Shown here in pieces: positions 24,265 through 35,872 of a stretch of DNA of 64,000 bases (position 1 is the first letter of the stretch; each line of letters starts with the position of its first letter). This DNA is from Hirudo medicinalis. Taxonomy: Eukaryota; Annelida; Clitellata; Hirudinida; Hirudinidae. The position numbers and the translations under genes were made by a program. The DNA is taken from contig MPNW01000169.1 in the NCBI GenBank assembly GCA_011800805.1, positions 123,675 to 187,674 on the forward strand. The letters are read 5' to 3'. The notes under the pieces were generated by a model. It was not told the origin of the DNA, did no database searches, and worked only from the letters and a program-made list of their open reading frames with translations.

Positions 24265-25749
24265 TCAAACTTCCATCTCGACTGCTTCAGATGTGGATTC
24301 GCACCTCTGAGGATGACATCCTTCGAGAATGGTGCTGCTCGTAACGAAGATGGAGCTCAGCTTGCCTCTCCACTTTCCTGACATGGACTGTCTACTGGTC
24401 GAAGGATCGTAAGCTCCGCGCTGTTGAAACATCCGGCAACATTCGTATTTCGAACACAACGAGCAGCATTTCTCGAACATGAGCACAAGTTCGTGTCTGA
24501 ACTTTCGGCCAGTGATGCAGTAAAGGAAGAAGTTGATGGAGTGATTGAGATAAGCCAGCTGGTTGTTGATGGCTTTGCAGACGTCGTAAATGTGGTTGTT
24601 GCCACCATCGCTGTTGTGGGACCAATACGGCTTGCCTATGAGCATGACTATGCTTGGAAAGACGCACACGAGGAAAGTGATGGACGCACTCAAGCACATC
24701 ATGGTGGTTTGTTTGTAAGATTGACCTCCTTGCACCGACTTCTGGTTTCGAAGCACGATTATTTTGCTTCGACTTGGGAGCTTTTTTAATCCGGCGTCGC
24801 TAGAGGGAACTTGGTGATGGTTGACACTGGTCATGCTAGAATGTTTAGACCTCACTTTCTCCTGTATTGATTGGGATTCTTGCAGACACTTAGAATTAAC
24901 CATGTCGTTGCTTTGCGACAGAGTGCCCCCTCCTCGTGATTGGGTCCCTAAAGTTTTAACTTCATTCTTGCTCAGTCGAGCCAGTGCCCATATAATCATG
25001 GAGTTACAAATGGCTAATATTGTAAAGGGAAGAACACTGACTGTCGCAAAAGCAATCCACGGTCTGACTAGACTCTCAAAATGCTTAAATTCAGACTTTT
25101 TCCCGCACGACTTTATCATTTCAACTTCCGACAAGTTGGAGAATGGAGAGCTGCTGTTGGCGATGGATGAAGAAGCGATGGCTGCGTTGGGCTTTGAAAA
25201 TTCCAGACCTCTAGTCCAAAATACGTGGAAATTTTTTAGAAAAGCCAGCGAGAATATCACTACACAGGCTATTTTGGAACGTTTAGGGACGCAGACTGAT
25301 CTTTTGTAGAGCGGAAAGCAGACTGCCACGAAGCGATCCAGAGTAAACGCCACTAGAATCCAGATGGCTGTATCGCTTGCAGTGTAGAAAATGAACTTTT
25401 CCAGTTGACAAGTGAAGGAATGGATGGAACTGAACTGGAAAATTCCGCAGGCGTTGGTCCATTCCGGAATGATGCCGGAGATTAAAGCCAGGGTATCGAA
25501 AATAGCAAGGACCGTCAAGTAGACGCAGGTCGTAGTTCCGCGCAGGTTTTTTCTGTTAATGACTAAAAGCACGAGGATGTTTCCACAGAGTCCCAGAAGG
25601 AGGATTATTGGGGACACGTAGATCCACAAGTACTCATCAGTCGATGGGCCACTCTTTGCATTAGGGTTAGGGCTAACCCTAAGGTTAGCGAAAGACGTTA
25701 CAACATTTGCAGACGTCGAAACCATCGGTGGATCGCTTGTAACTTCCAT
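24265..25749 (-). CDS. Class A (rhodopsin-like) GPCR, probably a neuropeptide receptor
   Basis: A 494-residue seven-pass membrane receptor in one coding exon. TM1 has GNILVLLVI. TM3 ends with DRFVAV (DRY variant). TM6 has FLVCVFPS in place of CWxP. TM7 has LNHSINFFLYC, in which NFFLY replaces NPxxY, followed by the basic helix-8 start GRKFRHEL. Extracellular Cys before TM3 (FTCQLEKF) is present. The NHSINFFLYC pattern is common in invertebrate peptide receptors of the FMRFamide/GPR139-like type (family knowledge; ligand is inference). The third intracellular loop is long and Ser-rich, with a Cys cluster in the tail. I start at 25749 because a strong acceptor (TTAATTACAG) ends at 25766, making the longer in-frame Met at 25842 intronic. 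Confidence 0.85.
   Translation of the reverse strand: MEVTSDPPMVSTSANVVTSFANLRVSPNPNAKSGPSTDEYLWIYVSPIILLLGLCGNILVLLVINRKNLRGTTTCVYLTVLAIFDTLALISGIIPEWTNACGIFQFSSIHSFTCQLEKFIFYTASDTAIWILVAFTLDRFVAVCFPLYKRSVCVPKRSKIACVVIFSLAFLKNFHVFWTRGLEFSKPNAAIASSSIANSSSPFSNLSEVEMIKSCGKKSEFKHFESLVRPWIAFATVSVLPFTILAICNSMIIWALARLSKNEVKTLGTQSRGGGTLSQSNDMVNSKCLQESQSIQEKVRSKHSSMTSVNHHQVPSSDAGLKKLPSRSKIIVLRNQKSVQGGQSYKQTTMMCLSASITFLVCVFPSIVMLIGKPYWSHNSDGGNNHIYDVCKAINNQLAYLNHSINFFLYCITGRKFRHELVLMFEKCCSLCSKYECCRMFQQRGAYDPSTSRQSMSGKWRGKLSSIFVTSSTILEGCHPQRCESTSEAVEMEV
25661..25688. repeat. Telomere-like palindrome inside the GPCR coding sequence
   Basis: TTAGGGTTAG, a two-base spacer and CTAACCCTAA form a perfect 10-bp inverted repeat, followed by AGGTTAG. 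On the minus strand it encodes the N-terminal segment LRVSPNPNAK of the receptor. Confidence 0.8.
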
Positions 25750-25750
25750 T

Positions 25751-25759
25751 TCAGTACAT
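25751..25759 (-). promoter_or_regulatory. Minimal upstream ORF (ATG-TAC-TGA) before the GPCR start
   Basis: In the exon that carries the GPCR start, a two-codon ORF ends one base before the main ATG (ATGTACTGAAATGG). Scanning ribosomes would meet it first, so translation of the receptor may be damped or need reinitiation or leaky scanning. This assumes the acceptor at 25766 is used. Confidence 0.45.
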
Positions 25760-25990
25760 CGCAATCTGTAATTAAAGAAATATTTGGATGTACTAATTTG
25801 TCGGAAGGAATGGATGCAGTTTGATGTCATTTTTACAAGCAATTAAGTATATTTTAGACTTATCAAGTTTCGAACTGCAGACCTAAAAACTGATGATGGG
25901 ATCACATTTCGGCATTGGCCTACATGATTACATCAGAGATAAATTGTCGACTTACACGTTCGCCTCACACAATAACAATAATGGCGAAAA

Positions 25991-26011
25991 TAATGCAATA
26001 ATAATAATAAN

Positions 26012-26077
<66 letters not shown>

Positions 26078-26090
26078 TAACAACAACAAC

Positions 26091-26130
<40 letters not shown>
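25991..26130. repeat. (AAT)n/(AAC)n microsatellite with one undetermined base
   Basis: About 140 bases of AAT units with an AAC block in the middle and a single N at 26011. Long Asn or Leu frames across it are artefacts. Confidence 0.95.
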
Positions 26131-26132
<2 letters not shown>

Positions 26133-29100
26133 ATTGCAAAAGTCTTTAACAATTTTTATGTTGCTGAATTACCTAAGAATTATTTACAAAATGTAAGTTT
26201 ATTAAATTTTAATAATGCTTCGTTAGTTTTTAATTTAGCACTAATAAAAAAAATTAAATTACTTTTCAATCTACGAAGTGGCGTTGATGCTGTAAACCAC
26301 TGTCCAACAATGTTCGACAATCATTACCATTAATGTTAAAATGCTACGAGAATGATGGATGCACAGAGCAGAATTACATTGGATTAAAGAATTTTACACA
26401 TCCTCACCTCAACGGCTGCTTTTAAGTCAGAACTAAAACATTCTGGACCTTCCTCGGGATGGGAATTGTTTCTAAGCTAATTGTTCATCATCTAATTATT
26501 GTCAGTCGAGTTTGTCTCACAAACAGATGCAGATCGACGAAGCGAATTAATGAATGAACGAACGTGTGAGTTCCCTCCCATTCTTTATGAGGTTCGGGTC
26601 AACACGAATTTCTCGCAGAAGCAGGACAAAGAAAGCAGAGATAATGAAACATTACGATAAGCCTGATAATAATGACAACAATAACATTGCTTAACAAAGC
26701 TTTTACTACTAAGGCATGAATATTCAGTTTGAATTACATTAATACTATATATATTATGTATTAATTATATTAATAAATAACAAATAATAGGATTTGAGGA
26801 GAATTAAAGCCTACAACAGAAAGTTGTATGTAAAAAAAAAGAACTCAAAATAATCTGTTTTCTACGATATTCGGACGAGCCTGGTTTAAACCAGTGCTCT
26901 TCTGCCAACGCTTTTGAGATTGGAGCACGTAAATCGTAAATCGTTACCTCAGAAGTATGCGTAATTACAGTGTTGCAATGCAGGTCTATAAATTGAATTA
27001 GTCCTAAGAACTTGATCTGCTAGTAACAATCACAAATTTAAATACATTAGATCATCATAATTTTGCGACGGAATGGAACAAAAATAATGTCAATGCAATT
27101 GCTGTTTTTCACTTCATTCGTTTTAACATTTCTTCACGCATGATAAAAAAAATCAAACCAAAAGAACTTCAGCGAGCAAATTTGTAATTGTGTTAATTTT
27201 TTGAGGATTTTCGAATAAGCAATTTTGAAATCAAGAAATTATTTTAATAATTTGAAATACTTGAAAAAAAATTGCTTTTAATAAAATTGTAAATGCACAA
27301 ATATTACATTTCGAACTGTAAAATGATACATGACATAGATTGCAATCTCATTCTTAATGGGTCAGATTGACTATGTAAACAATTTCGCGTTTCTAAGAAT
27401 AAGTTTTAAATTGCAATACTATCGACTCCAGGGAATCAGGTGATATTACGTTCAGCTAGTCAAGTTGGGAAACGTAAATATCATTAAAAGTATGGAAGAA
27501 TTGAGAGGAGGAAAAGTTTTTCTTTCAGTTTGTGATTTGCTTACACTAAAGATTATGAGTAATAAAGACAAACATAGAAGAAGTTAACTTTTAAACAACT
27601 GTCGAACAGAAAGTTTATTTGTCAGCGTCCAAAGTTGATAAACACTTTCGAGGAAACACATAAAAGTTGTACGATAAAACCAACTACAAATATCCTTCCT
27701 TATCAGTCAGCATTAAAGGATGAATTTTACAGTAAAGCTGTCATTTGTGTGCCATGTTTTATATTTGTCTCGTTAAACTGTAAGCGTTTGTACATGTGTT
27801 TTCGGGCTGCTGGTTTATTAAACAGCATGCTTAGTGGGAGGTTTTCAAAATGAAGATGTTTTGAAGCAGATCAAAGAGACTTTGAGAGTATCTTAAATTA
27901 CCATATCCAGTTGCATGTATCAGTTTCTCATCACTTAAGTAATTTTGTAACAAGAATGATTCACAATTCGAGGTAAAAAAAAAAAGATTTTACGGCTTCA
28001 AAACTCCGAGCAAAGGTCAACAGAGTTTCATAGCGGGGTGATTCATCTAATGAAGCGATGCAGGAAACAAGTATGACGTTGGTGGTTCAAAATGATGAAT
28101 AGTGGCTACAATTAGACAACAAAACTTGCTATTAATTGCATTTGTGAATTTAATTGCATTCAGAATTTAATTACTGATTGCAATTGAAGTTCTGTCTAAA
28201 ATTTGTCATTTTAATGTTGTTCAGGTCACAAGATGATGAATTTGTAAACTGGCCAGAGTAATAGGAAATAGTTAGCTACTTATTGATATAGTTGAAATCG
28301 CTTGCAAGCGAAATGACACTAGTTTCTACATCCTGGTATCAATGACTGAATTACAACTTTGGGCCAAAAGCTCCCAGTTTTCAGATGAATAGTCATAAAG
28401 TAAACGAGATATTGTAAATGTAATTATACCATGTAATGACACCATAAAATAATATCATAAAACATCGCATAAACAAATATAGCATGACATCATTTGCAAC
28501 TATATTTCAAAGAGTTGGAAAGTGCCGTTAAAACCGTTTTACCTTGTTATCCGGTTGATGAGCGCCAATGTCAGCCAATCCTGGTTATCTAGCAAGAGTG
28601 CCGAGAAATACGTACAATAATAAAACCAGTGATTAAATGCTTATTCCAAGGCGAATCGTTCTAGCAAAGTCATTTTTATTTGTCGGTTCTCTAATAAAAT
28701 TAGAGTAATAACGACAAGATCAGAAAAATAAAATGGCGGAAGATGAGGGGGCAATTTGAGTGTTTTAGTGCTGCCATAAAGTCACCGTGTGAAAATGTGT
28801 TGTTTTCTGTAATTTGACAGTGAACAACACAAGATTGCCGGCATAAATTTATTGTCGACCACAAATTCTCGATTGTTAAATAAAAGTTAAGCATTCAATG
28901 AAACTGTTGTTATTATGCCGTTATTAATTACTTGCAACGTGATTCATCTTTAATTATTTAAAATTCCATTTATCTTGCAATTTCTAATTTCAACTCTTGA
29001 ACAATCAACCCATCTGTTAGAAATGTGGATGTGAAATTCCGTTTTCACCTGGAAATTCCTCTGCTTCTATAAATATCTAATGTGACTGTTGATGATATAT

Positions 29101-30064
29101 CGCAACAAATCATTGAAAAAATCCACCGACGCGAGATAAAAATATGGAGCTTTTCAATCGAAACAACAGACTATGCTTGTTGAATGCATCCATCTGTTGT
29201 AAACCATAACCTTTTTTTCCAGCCACTATCACCATCGTCACCCCAAGAAAGATATCCATTTGATATCGGTGGGCAAACATCGTATCGATTTTGAAAGTAT
29301 TCGAAGACAAAAGCGATGAAAATGATTTTAAACGCTTCTCCGAAAAAGTATGAAATTCAGATTGTCGATTATTTTTCGCCTCCAGACAACATCGAATCAA
29401 CTGATGGTCTGGAAATTGCAGAAAAGTTTAGCAAGATGTTGAGGGAATAAGTATTATTGGTAGGCATTAAATTAGTCTATTTAATTTCCCTGAGGTAGTG
29501 TCCTTTGAGAGTCTACTCTAATTCTTGTTATTGTCGTGTAGTACTTGCGGAAATGTAAGCATTTTTCGGCTGGCATTCGGATGGAAGTCCACCTACGATT
29601 CAGATTAGTTCGGATCATCACCCATCTTCGTCAGGTGCGTATAAGCAGAAATATTCGTGCTTTGTGAAAAAATATCTTTTCCTCTAAAACCCAACTTAAT
29701 TAGCCTGGAAATGCTTTGTTTTTGACTCCTCACCTGCAAAACTATGTGCTAATAAAGGAGCTATTTAAGGATGTCAATTAAAAATAACAACAACAACAAC
29801 AGCAGCATTAATAATAGTGATATAAGCCGGGGGTCCGTCAACCTGGTAAGTTTTCATGCAAGTTTATTGAGCAAGTGTTCAGCGAATAGAACTGAATAAT
29901 CGAGTTGAGTATTTATTTATTTATTTTTAGTGGAAATGTAAGATTTGTAGAATTAGAAAGATTCTAAATTTAACAATAACTAACTCAGTCAATAAACCTA
30001 ATTGCAAAAATTCATTAACGCTTTCGCTAGGGTTACAACAACATCGACGATGATGATGATGATT

Positions 30065-30110
<46 letters not shown>

Positions 30111-33100
30111 CGACGACGACGACGACGACGACGACGATGACNAAACTTGATGTAAAACAAGCATGTATTGTTAATTAGTGCTGCAATTTGTTTGTTATTA
30201 ATGTTTTATTATCGTCATCGTCGGCATTTTTTGGATTCTTAGAACGGGCTCATTTGCAAAAAGCCACTTAACATAACATGTTTGTAAAGAACTCCTATCA
30301 CAGGTAATTGGCGTGAGCCGCAACATGTTCTATTAACCATAGCAATAGTAACTCAATCATAACTTAATCCTAATCATAACTTAACCTCATATTGCAAGGT
30401 TCACTCGCATAAACTCTCCTTAAAAACATAATGATGGAAGTCTTCCATTCGAATGTTTCCATTCCCTGGTTGCCGTTGGAAGCAACACCGGAAAGATTTA
30501 TGACCTGAATAAAAATGTCTGGTTGCATTATACTTAAAAACTCGTTTATTCAAAATGCAAAACCAGGTGCAGCTTGGGGTGAATGTTTGATTATCTTGTC
30601 CACGGTGTCAAGTAATAAGCTTTAACATGTTGTTCGGTTCCGAATGTTATTTGACGGCAGAAACTTCTCTGTTGAACGTCTTTTTGGCGATTACGAATAA
30701 TGATTCTTCGGACATTGTATTCAGTTTCACCGCAGTTTGTGGGGTTTTTTTTTTAAAATTTGTAAACACATAAAAAAAGACACTTGATTTGAATTAACGA
30801 TTTACAAAGTAAAAGTATTAATGTTTTCCAAGTTAGTATTATTATTTTTAATAACAACGTTAATAATGTTAAACACGTTCATTACTTGTGGCTATCAAGA
30901 TATCCTAAAAATGAAAACTTAAAAACAAATTTGACACCCTTCGAAAGAACATCAAGCACCAGAAATGAATTTCAAAGTCACAAACACTAAAGTACTTTTC
31001 ACGTGCTATCAACAAAATCTTAACGACTTCATTTTCTCTGAACCAGATTTTAATGAAAATGCCTTTAAAGTATTTGACCCACACATGTTCAGTTCTGCAG
31101 AACCACGTGTGGCTAGGCAGTGATTTATGTTCTTCATTAGCGCAGTGGAAAGTTTCAAACATCGCGATGAATATGTATGCCCTCACTTGAAGGTATATTG
31201 AAAACATGTCTTGATGAAAATCTTAAGAAAGGCTGAACACCCACCTTTAAAAGCTTCATTAAAACGGCCACAGCTTTTGAAATTAAAACAGTAATCATCA
31301 GTTTTTATCATAAAATAAATTGTTTGGCATATTTTAATTTCCCTGTAGACAAGGACTAGGACAGAACTTAAGGGAATTTGCATGCAAGGAGGACGCCTTT
31401 ATATAAGATCATTTTGGGCCATCGCAGCCCAATGCTTGATCTTGAGCTGGCCGATGCGTGCTTCGTAATATCCTCAAAAATGAAGAGAAATGTCTGAATT
31501 TTAAACTTAAATTTATTTATTCTGATTCCCGATTGATATAAAACTTGGAAGACATTTCATGTCTAACTTTTGATACCGTATTTAAAAATAAAATACAATA
31601 AACTAATACTTAAAAATACATGATTTTTAAATCATCTGATCGTCTGATCGAGCAACCTTTACTCAAAAATAAAATGTGCGAAGTTCGGATAAAACCAGTT
31701 TGATGCAAGCAAACATTCTTTTAAGCATTTATTTTTACGAGTCATGACTAAGCCATATCAGGTGGATTCGAATGCGCATCAAATTAAGTAACAATTGAGA
31801 AGTCCAATGAGAAGCAGGTTGCTGTCAAACGACGAGATTACCACATCCAGTGTTTCACAATATAAATGGTGCGTTTAATGATTTTATGCTTGCTTCTGAT
31901 CTTCAAACGAAATAACAAGAGTGGTGCTCTTGAGAGAGCGATTCGCAAAATTTTAGTCGCGGTTATTTTTTATATCGTTGTTTAAATTTTACAATTGGTC
32001 CAAGTTCTTTTTTTCTTTAATTAAATTCACTTTTAATCAATTGCAGTCGGCAGCTGCTTCAGGATAGGTTTGCAAAGTTTCTGACTTCTGATTAAAATTC
32101 TTGGCTTTAATTCCAGGCCGAGTAATCATAATATCTAGATAAGTGTTCGGCAGCCAAGCCATCATTATCATAATTCCAATTGTTTTTCATCACACTGCTG
32201 TTAACTTCTAAACTCCGAGCAATTATGGCTGTTATCCAGTCCAATTTCGTGATGCGCCACTATTAATGTTATTGGGAACTACAGTTGTTCCAGATATTGT
32301 TTATGAAGGCGAATTTCACATAATGCATTTTATGTTTGCAATTTAGCTATTTTGTTAAAACAAGTTGCACAATTAATGCAACCGAAATGTGTTTATGTTC
32401 ATATGTTGGAGCCATAATTTTGGATAAGTATTGCATACTAAGGAACAATTTAAAGCAATGGGTTAATGTGGTGTGTGGCATTTGCCAAGTAAAGTTTAAA
32501 GTCATGTTAAACGGTAAATAATTGACATTTAATAACGACAATATTTATTATTATTATTATTATTAATTAATCCCTATTAATTATCGCGACATCAGCGAAA
32601 AGGACTCTTGGACGTAAGCGATGATAAAAAATGTGTCCAGAAAATATTGTTCGGGATATCTAATTAGCGCCTTATTTTCTCTTAATGGTAGCAATGGAAA
32701 TATTGAGTTGTTTAGTGGAATCGGAAATATCATTTTCTGTTTGAGTGCTGAAAATATTTAGGGTCCAGGGACGTCATTTCAGCTTTTCCCGGAAATCCAA
32801 ACCCTCGCTCAGTCTGATGAGATGATCTTTTTAGCTTCTCATCGGATGTCTGGCGAGAGAGAGAGAGAGGATAGCATCTAAACAGGGAAAAACAGGAGTC
32901 AGGAAGAACCATAGCTCCTCTTAAATGACATCCATGCTTGAATCGTTGTGTTGATTTGGCGAAATGCCAAGGTTAGTGAGATCCATTTTTAAGAAGTTTG
33001 GGTTTCGATAAAATAACGTTTAAAGTATTGACTGATGATAAAAGTCTTCATCGTTTTGGGGTTCCTCCGCACGGACGATATATGAAGGTCAAGCAAATGA

Positions 33101-33734
33101 AAAATGGGAAATTCCTGATAAAAAGGCAGCCTATAATAGAAATACATGACATTAACAAAATGTTAATATAATAAGTGCATTAATGTAAAAATATTACCAT
33201 TTGTTTGATGACAAAAAAAAGCGTTTGATTGAAATTTACCGATCGAAATTTTTCGAACGAACAAACTGACTTAATACCATTAAAGTGTTATTTATAACCA
33301 GGTGGATTTTACGACCCATTAAAATATAATATTTTTAATTTATAACAATTTACATTAGAAAACCTGCGAAATCGAAATGTACTGCGTCTGTGCTAGTGCT
33401 TTGTTCTTGATAAGACCATAAGCTCCCAGAGTAACAGGTTGCCTTCGGGTTTTTAAAAGTTTGAGTTAATTTGTAAAAATCCTTTTTCATAATTTGCGTC
33501 ACTCATCTGTTTGTTTACATTTATCTTGGGGAAGTTATTTTTGTCGATAGTAGCTTGATTTGTTTGGAACCCAATCCTTAATTAATTAACAGATGGAGGT
33601 GAATTTGTGTAACATTATTGAAAGTGTTTGTCATTTAAATGGGAATGAAATGTAAAAGCAGAACAGCATTGGTTCAAATGAACGTTCTCTGAATTTGTTT
33701 TATGTGCTATTAAAATTTTTATTTCCTAATTTAG
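26131..33734. other. Gene-poor AT-rich region
   Basis: About 7.6 kb with no recognisable coding exon, RNA gene or complete mobile element on either strand. Frames are short and compositionally biased. It contains the ATG/ACG microsatellite near 30.1 kb and could hold regulatory sequence or non-coding 5' exons of the GPCR or of the small gene at 33.7 kb. Confidence 0.5.
30047..30141. repeat. (ATG)n-(ACG)n compound microsatellite
   Basis: ATG units pass into ACG units, next to a single undetermined base at 30142. The poly-His frame on the other strand is an artefact. Confidence 0.95.
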
Positions 33735-33758
33735 GACGTTTTCAACGACTCAGACATC

Positions 33759-34464
33759 ATGAATGATACATTTCCAGTTGTACCCCCTCCTGAACCACCA
33801 GATATGATTCTATACTTTGAAAGGAGCATGTCCATGAGCAATGAGCTCAAATCTCTGGCCACCTCTGTTTTTATAAATTCCCCTTGTTTGTGCCTTCCTT
33901 CAGTGCTGAATTCATCATCAGCTTTTGTCAAAGAAAATGAGCCTTTAGGAGAGGCCTTGCAATCCTGTGAGCCCGTGACATCCAGTGCTCTTTATACAAT
34001 GCTTCTGATTTGTATCCCTATTCTGTTGGGCTTAGTTTATTGTTTGTGAGTAATGTTTATTTTTATTGATTTAAGATCATGTTACAATTAAAACAAATAA
34101 TCGAACAATTTGAACTTAGGAGAACCGCTGGTGAAAGGACAACAGAGGAGGTGTCACGTAAGTTCAATTCTTAATAATATTAAAATATCAATTGTAGCAA
34201 TCAATGATTTGAATTAAGTTTAAAGTGATTATAATAAAAGTGCAAGTGTTTGTTTAAGTAACGTCATGTGAGGCATTTGTAGTGAAGAGATTAATTTGTC
34301 AATTATTTTGAGAATCTACTGTAAATAGATCTTGAGGATAATGTTTTTTTAATCTGGTTTGATTTTATTCACAATTTAAAACAAAATTAATTTCTCATAT
34401 TAATCATTAAATATCTGTTATTGTTGTTTGTGCAGGTATTTTCCTAAGAAATGTTCGCATTTGA
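33759..34464 (+). CDS. Possible small single-pass membrane protein
   Basis: Exons 33759-34045, 34120-34157 and 34436-34464 join in phase to 117 residues. An acceptor (TAATTTAG) at 33734 and an in-frame stretch before the Met suggest a non-coding or longer 5' exon. The N-terminus is Pro-rich (FPVVPPPEPPD). Then comes a Ser-rich stretch with several Cys, one hydrophobic span (ALYTMLLICIPILLGLVYCL), and a short polar C-terminal tail ending FLRNVRI, as in a tail-anchored or type III protein. Without splicing at 34045 the frame stops after the span, so a 96-residue form is also possible. No family recognised. Confidence 0.4.
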
Positions 34465-35872
34465 AGATCCTATTTTTTTTATTGTTCTTCAATACTTCCT
34501 TGGTGGCTGAAAAGTGCCTTATGAATGAATGTCTTGAATTGGAAGACAACAGTATTTTGGTGATTGCATTTGGATTATTTCGTTTAAAAATTCAATGGCA
34601 CTCAATAAATTAACTTTTCAATTTATTATGCATGTATTATAAATTTTAATTATAAATTTTTTTTCTGAATGTTTTAATCCTGTTTTAAATATGTTCATGA
34701 GGTTGAATTCATTAATGAAGTTGTGTTGAATCTCAAATGTCATCAGACTCTGTTACATCATACTGTAATTTCCAAATTCCCTGTCACCTTGTCATTCGAA
34801 TGTCTTTCATTTCAGAATTTATTTTGAATTCGAGTCACGTTTAGCTGAATGTTTGACAGTCATTATTCCATTATACTGTATTTTTCAAGTCAAGATTAAG
34901 AAGTCATTCAATTATTTATTTTTTAGAAATATTTTTGAAATATAGTCAAATGTTCCTGAAAAATGCCTGTATGAACTATTCCATTTTTCTGCTGTTGCAC
35001 AGAATATGTATTTTGATGCCTTGCTATTGCTGATTTTCATGTAAATATATTGACAGCAAAATATGGTGAATTTGGTTTCATTTTATTTCTATTACAACTT
35101 TTTTTGTTTATAAAGCCATCCTTTTAAAGAGTTTGTTTGAACCTCCTTCCACAATATTTTGAGTGAACTTTAAGATGAATAAAGTATTTACATTTTTGCA
35201 TCTTGTCTTTTCTGTTTATAGTTACTGCTTTAAATACAAGCTTGCTATTAACAGTAAAAGCCTTATAACTGCAAGTAAATTTTGGGGGAATCTATGTAGC
35301 AGCAAATAATCCGTTCGTCAATGCCTTACTATTAAAGAGATTTAACAAAAATGGTTTTATAAGCTTGCTTTTCCAGAATATTTGCTTAACGAAAAAGCAG
35401 TTCGTTGAACTTTATTAACTAATATGTAACTATTTATGTAGTAAACTGTGATAAATACATTTTAGCTTTTAAGAACAATTCAGTCAAAATAAATGGGCGA
35501 TACAGTTTATCACAAGTTTGTTACACTCATTGGATTACGACATTTAACTTCTACTCTAAACTTTTAACATGCAAGCAATTAAATAAAATCTTCTACTCTC
35601 AAATTAATTGAAAAAATTTGATTATTGAGTTGAAGAGTTCTTTATAAGTGAGGATTTCCATTTTTATTTTGAGCCTCCATCTCATTTTCATGGTTCTTAG
35701 GGGTCGGTGGTCGACGTTAGTTGGCTGGTTTATTGGTCCAGATAACTGATGCAACGTACGTCACGAGAAAATTTGTGTGGGAAATTTAATTAAATTTTTT
35801 TTAAACATACCAATTATCGCCTTTAATTGTTGTCAAATAGTTTGATATCGTCGAGGGATAACATTGACCACA
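34465..35872. other. AT-rich intergenic region upstream of MTA
   Basis: No coding exon seen. It contains the 3' UTR of the small membrane-protein candidate and the promoter of the MTA gene. Confidence 0.45.

Noticed and set aside
24821..25309. 162-residue plus-strand frame
   Set aside because: Antisense shadow of the GPCR coding exon; the GPCR frame has all seven membrane spans.
24265..25842. GPCR start at 25842 (525-residue form)
   Set aside because: The extra N-terminal sequence crosses a clear T-rich acceptor at 25766 and lacks signal-peptide character.
25952..26333. Open frames of poly-Asn or poly-Leu
   Set aside because: They are translations of an AAT microsatellite with an undetermined base; no domain or splice support.
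29927..30160. Poly-His/Arg frame on the minus strand
   Set aside because: Artefact of the ATG/ACG microsatellite.
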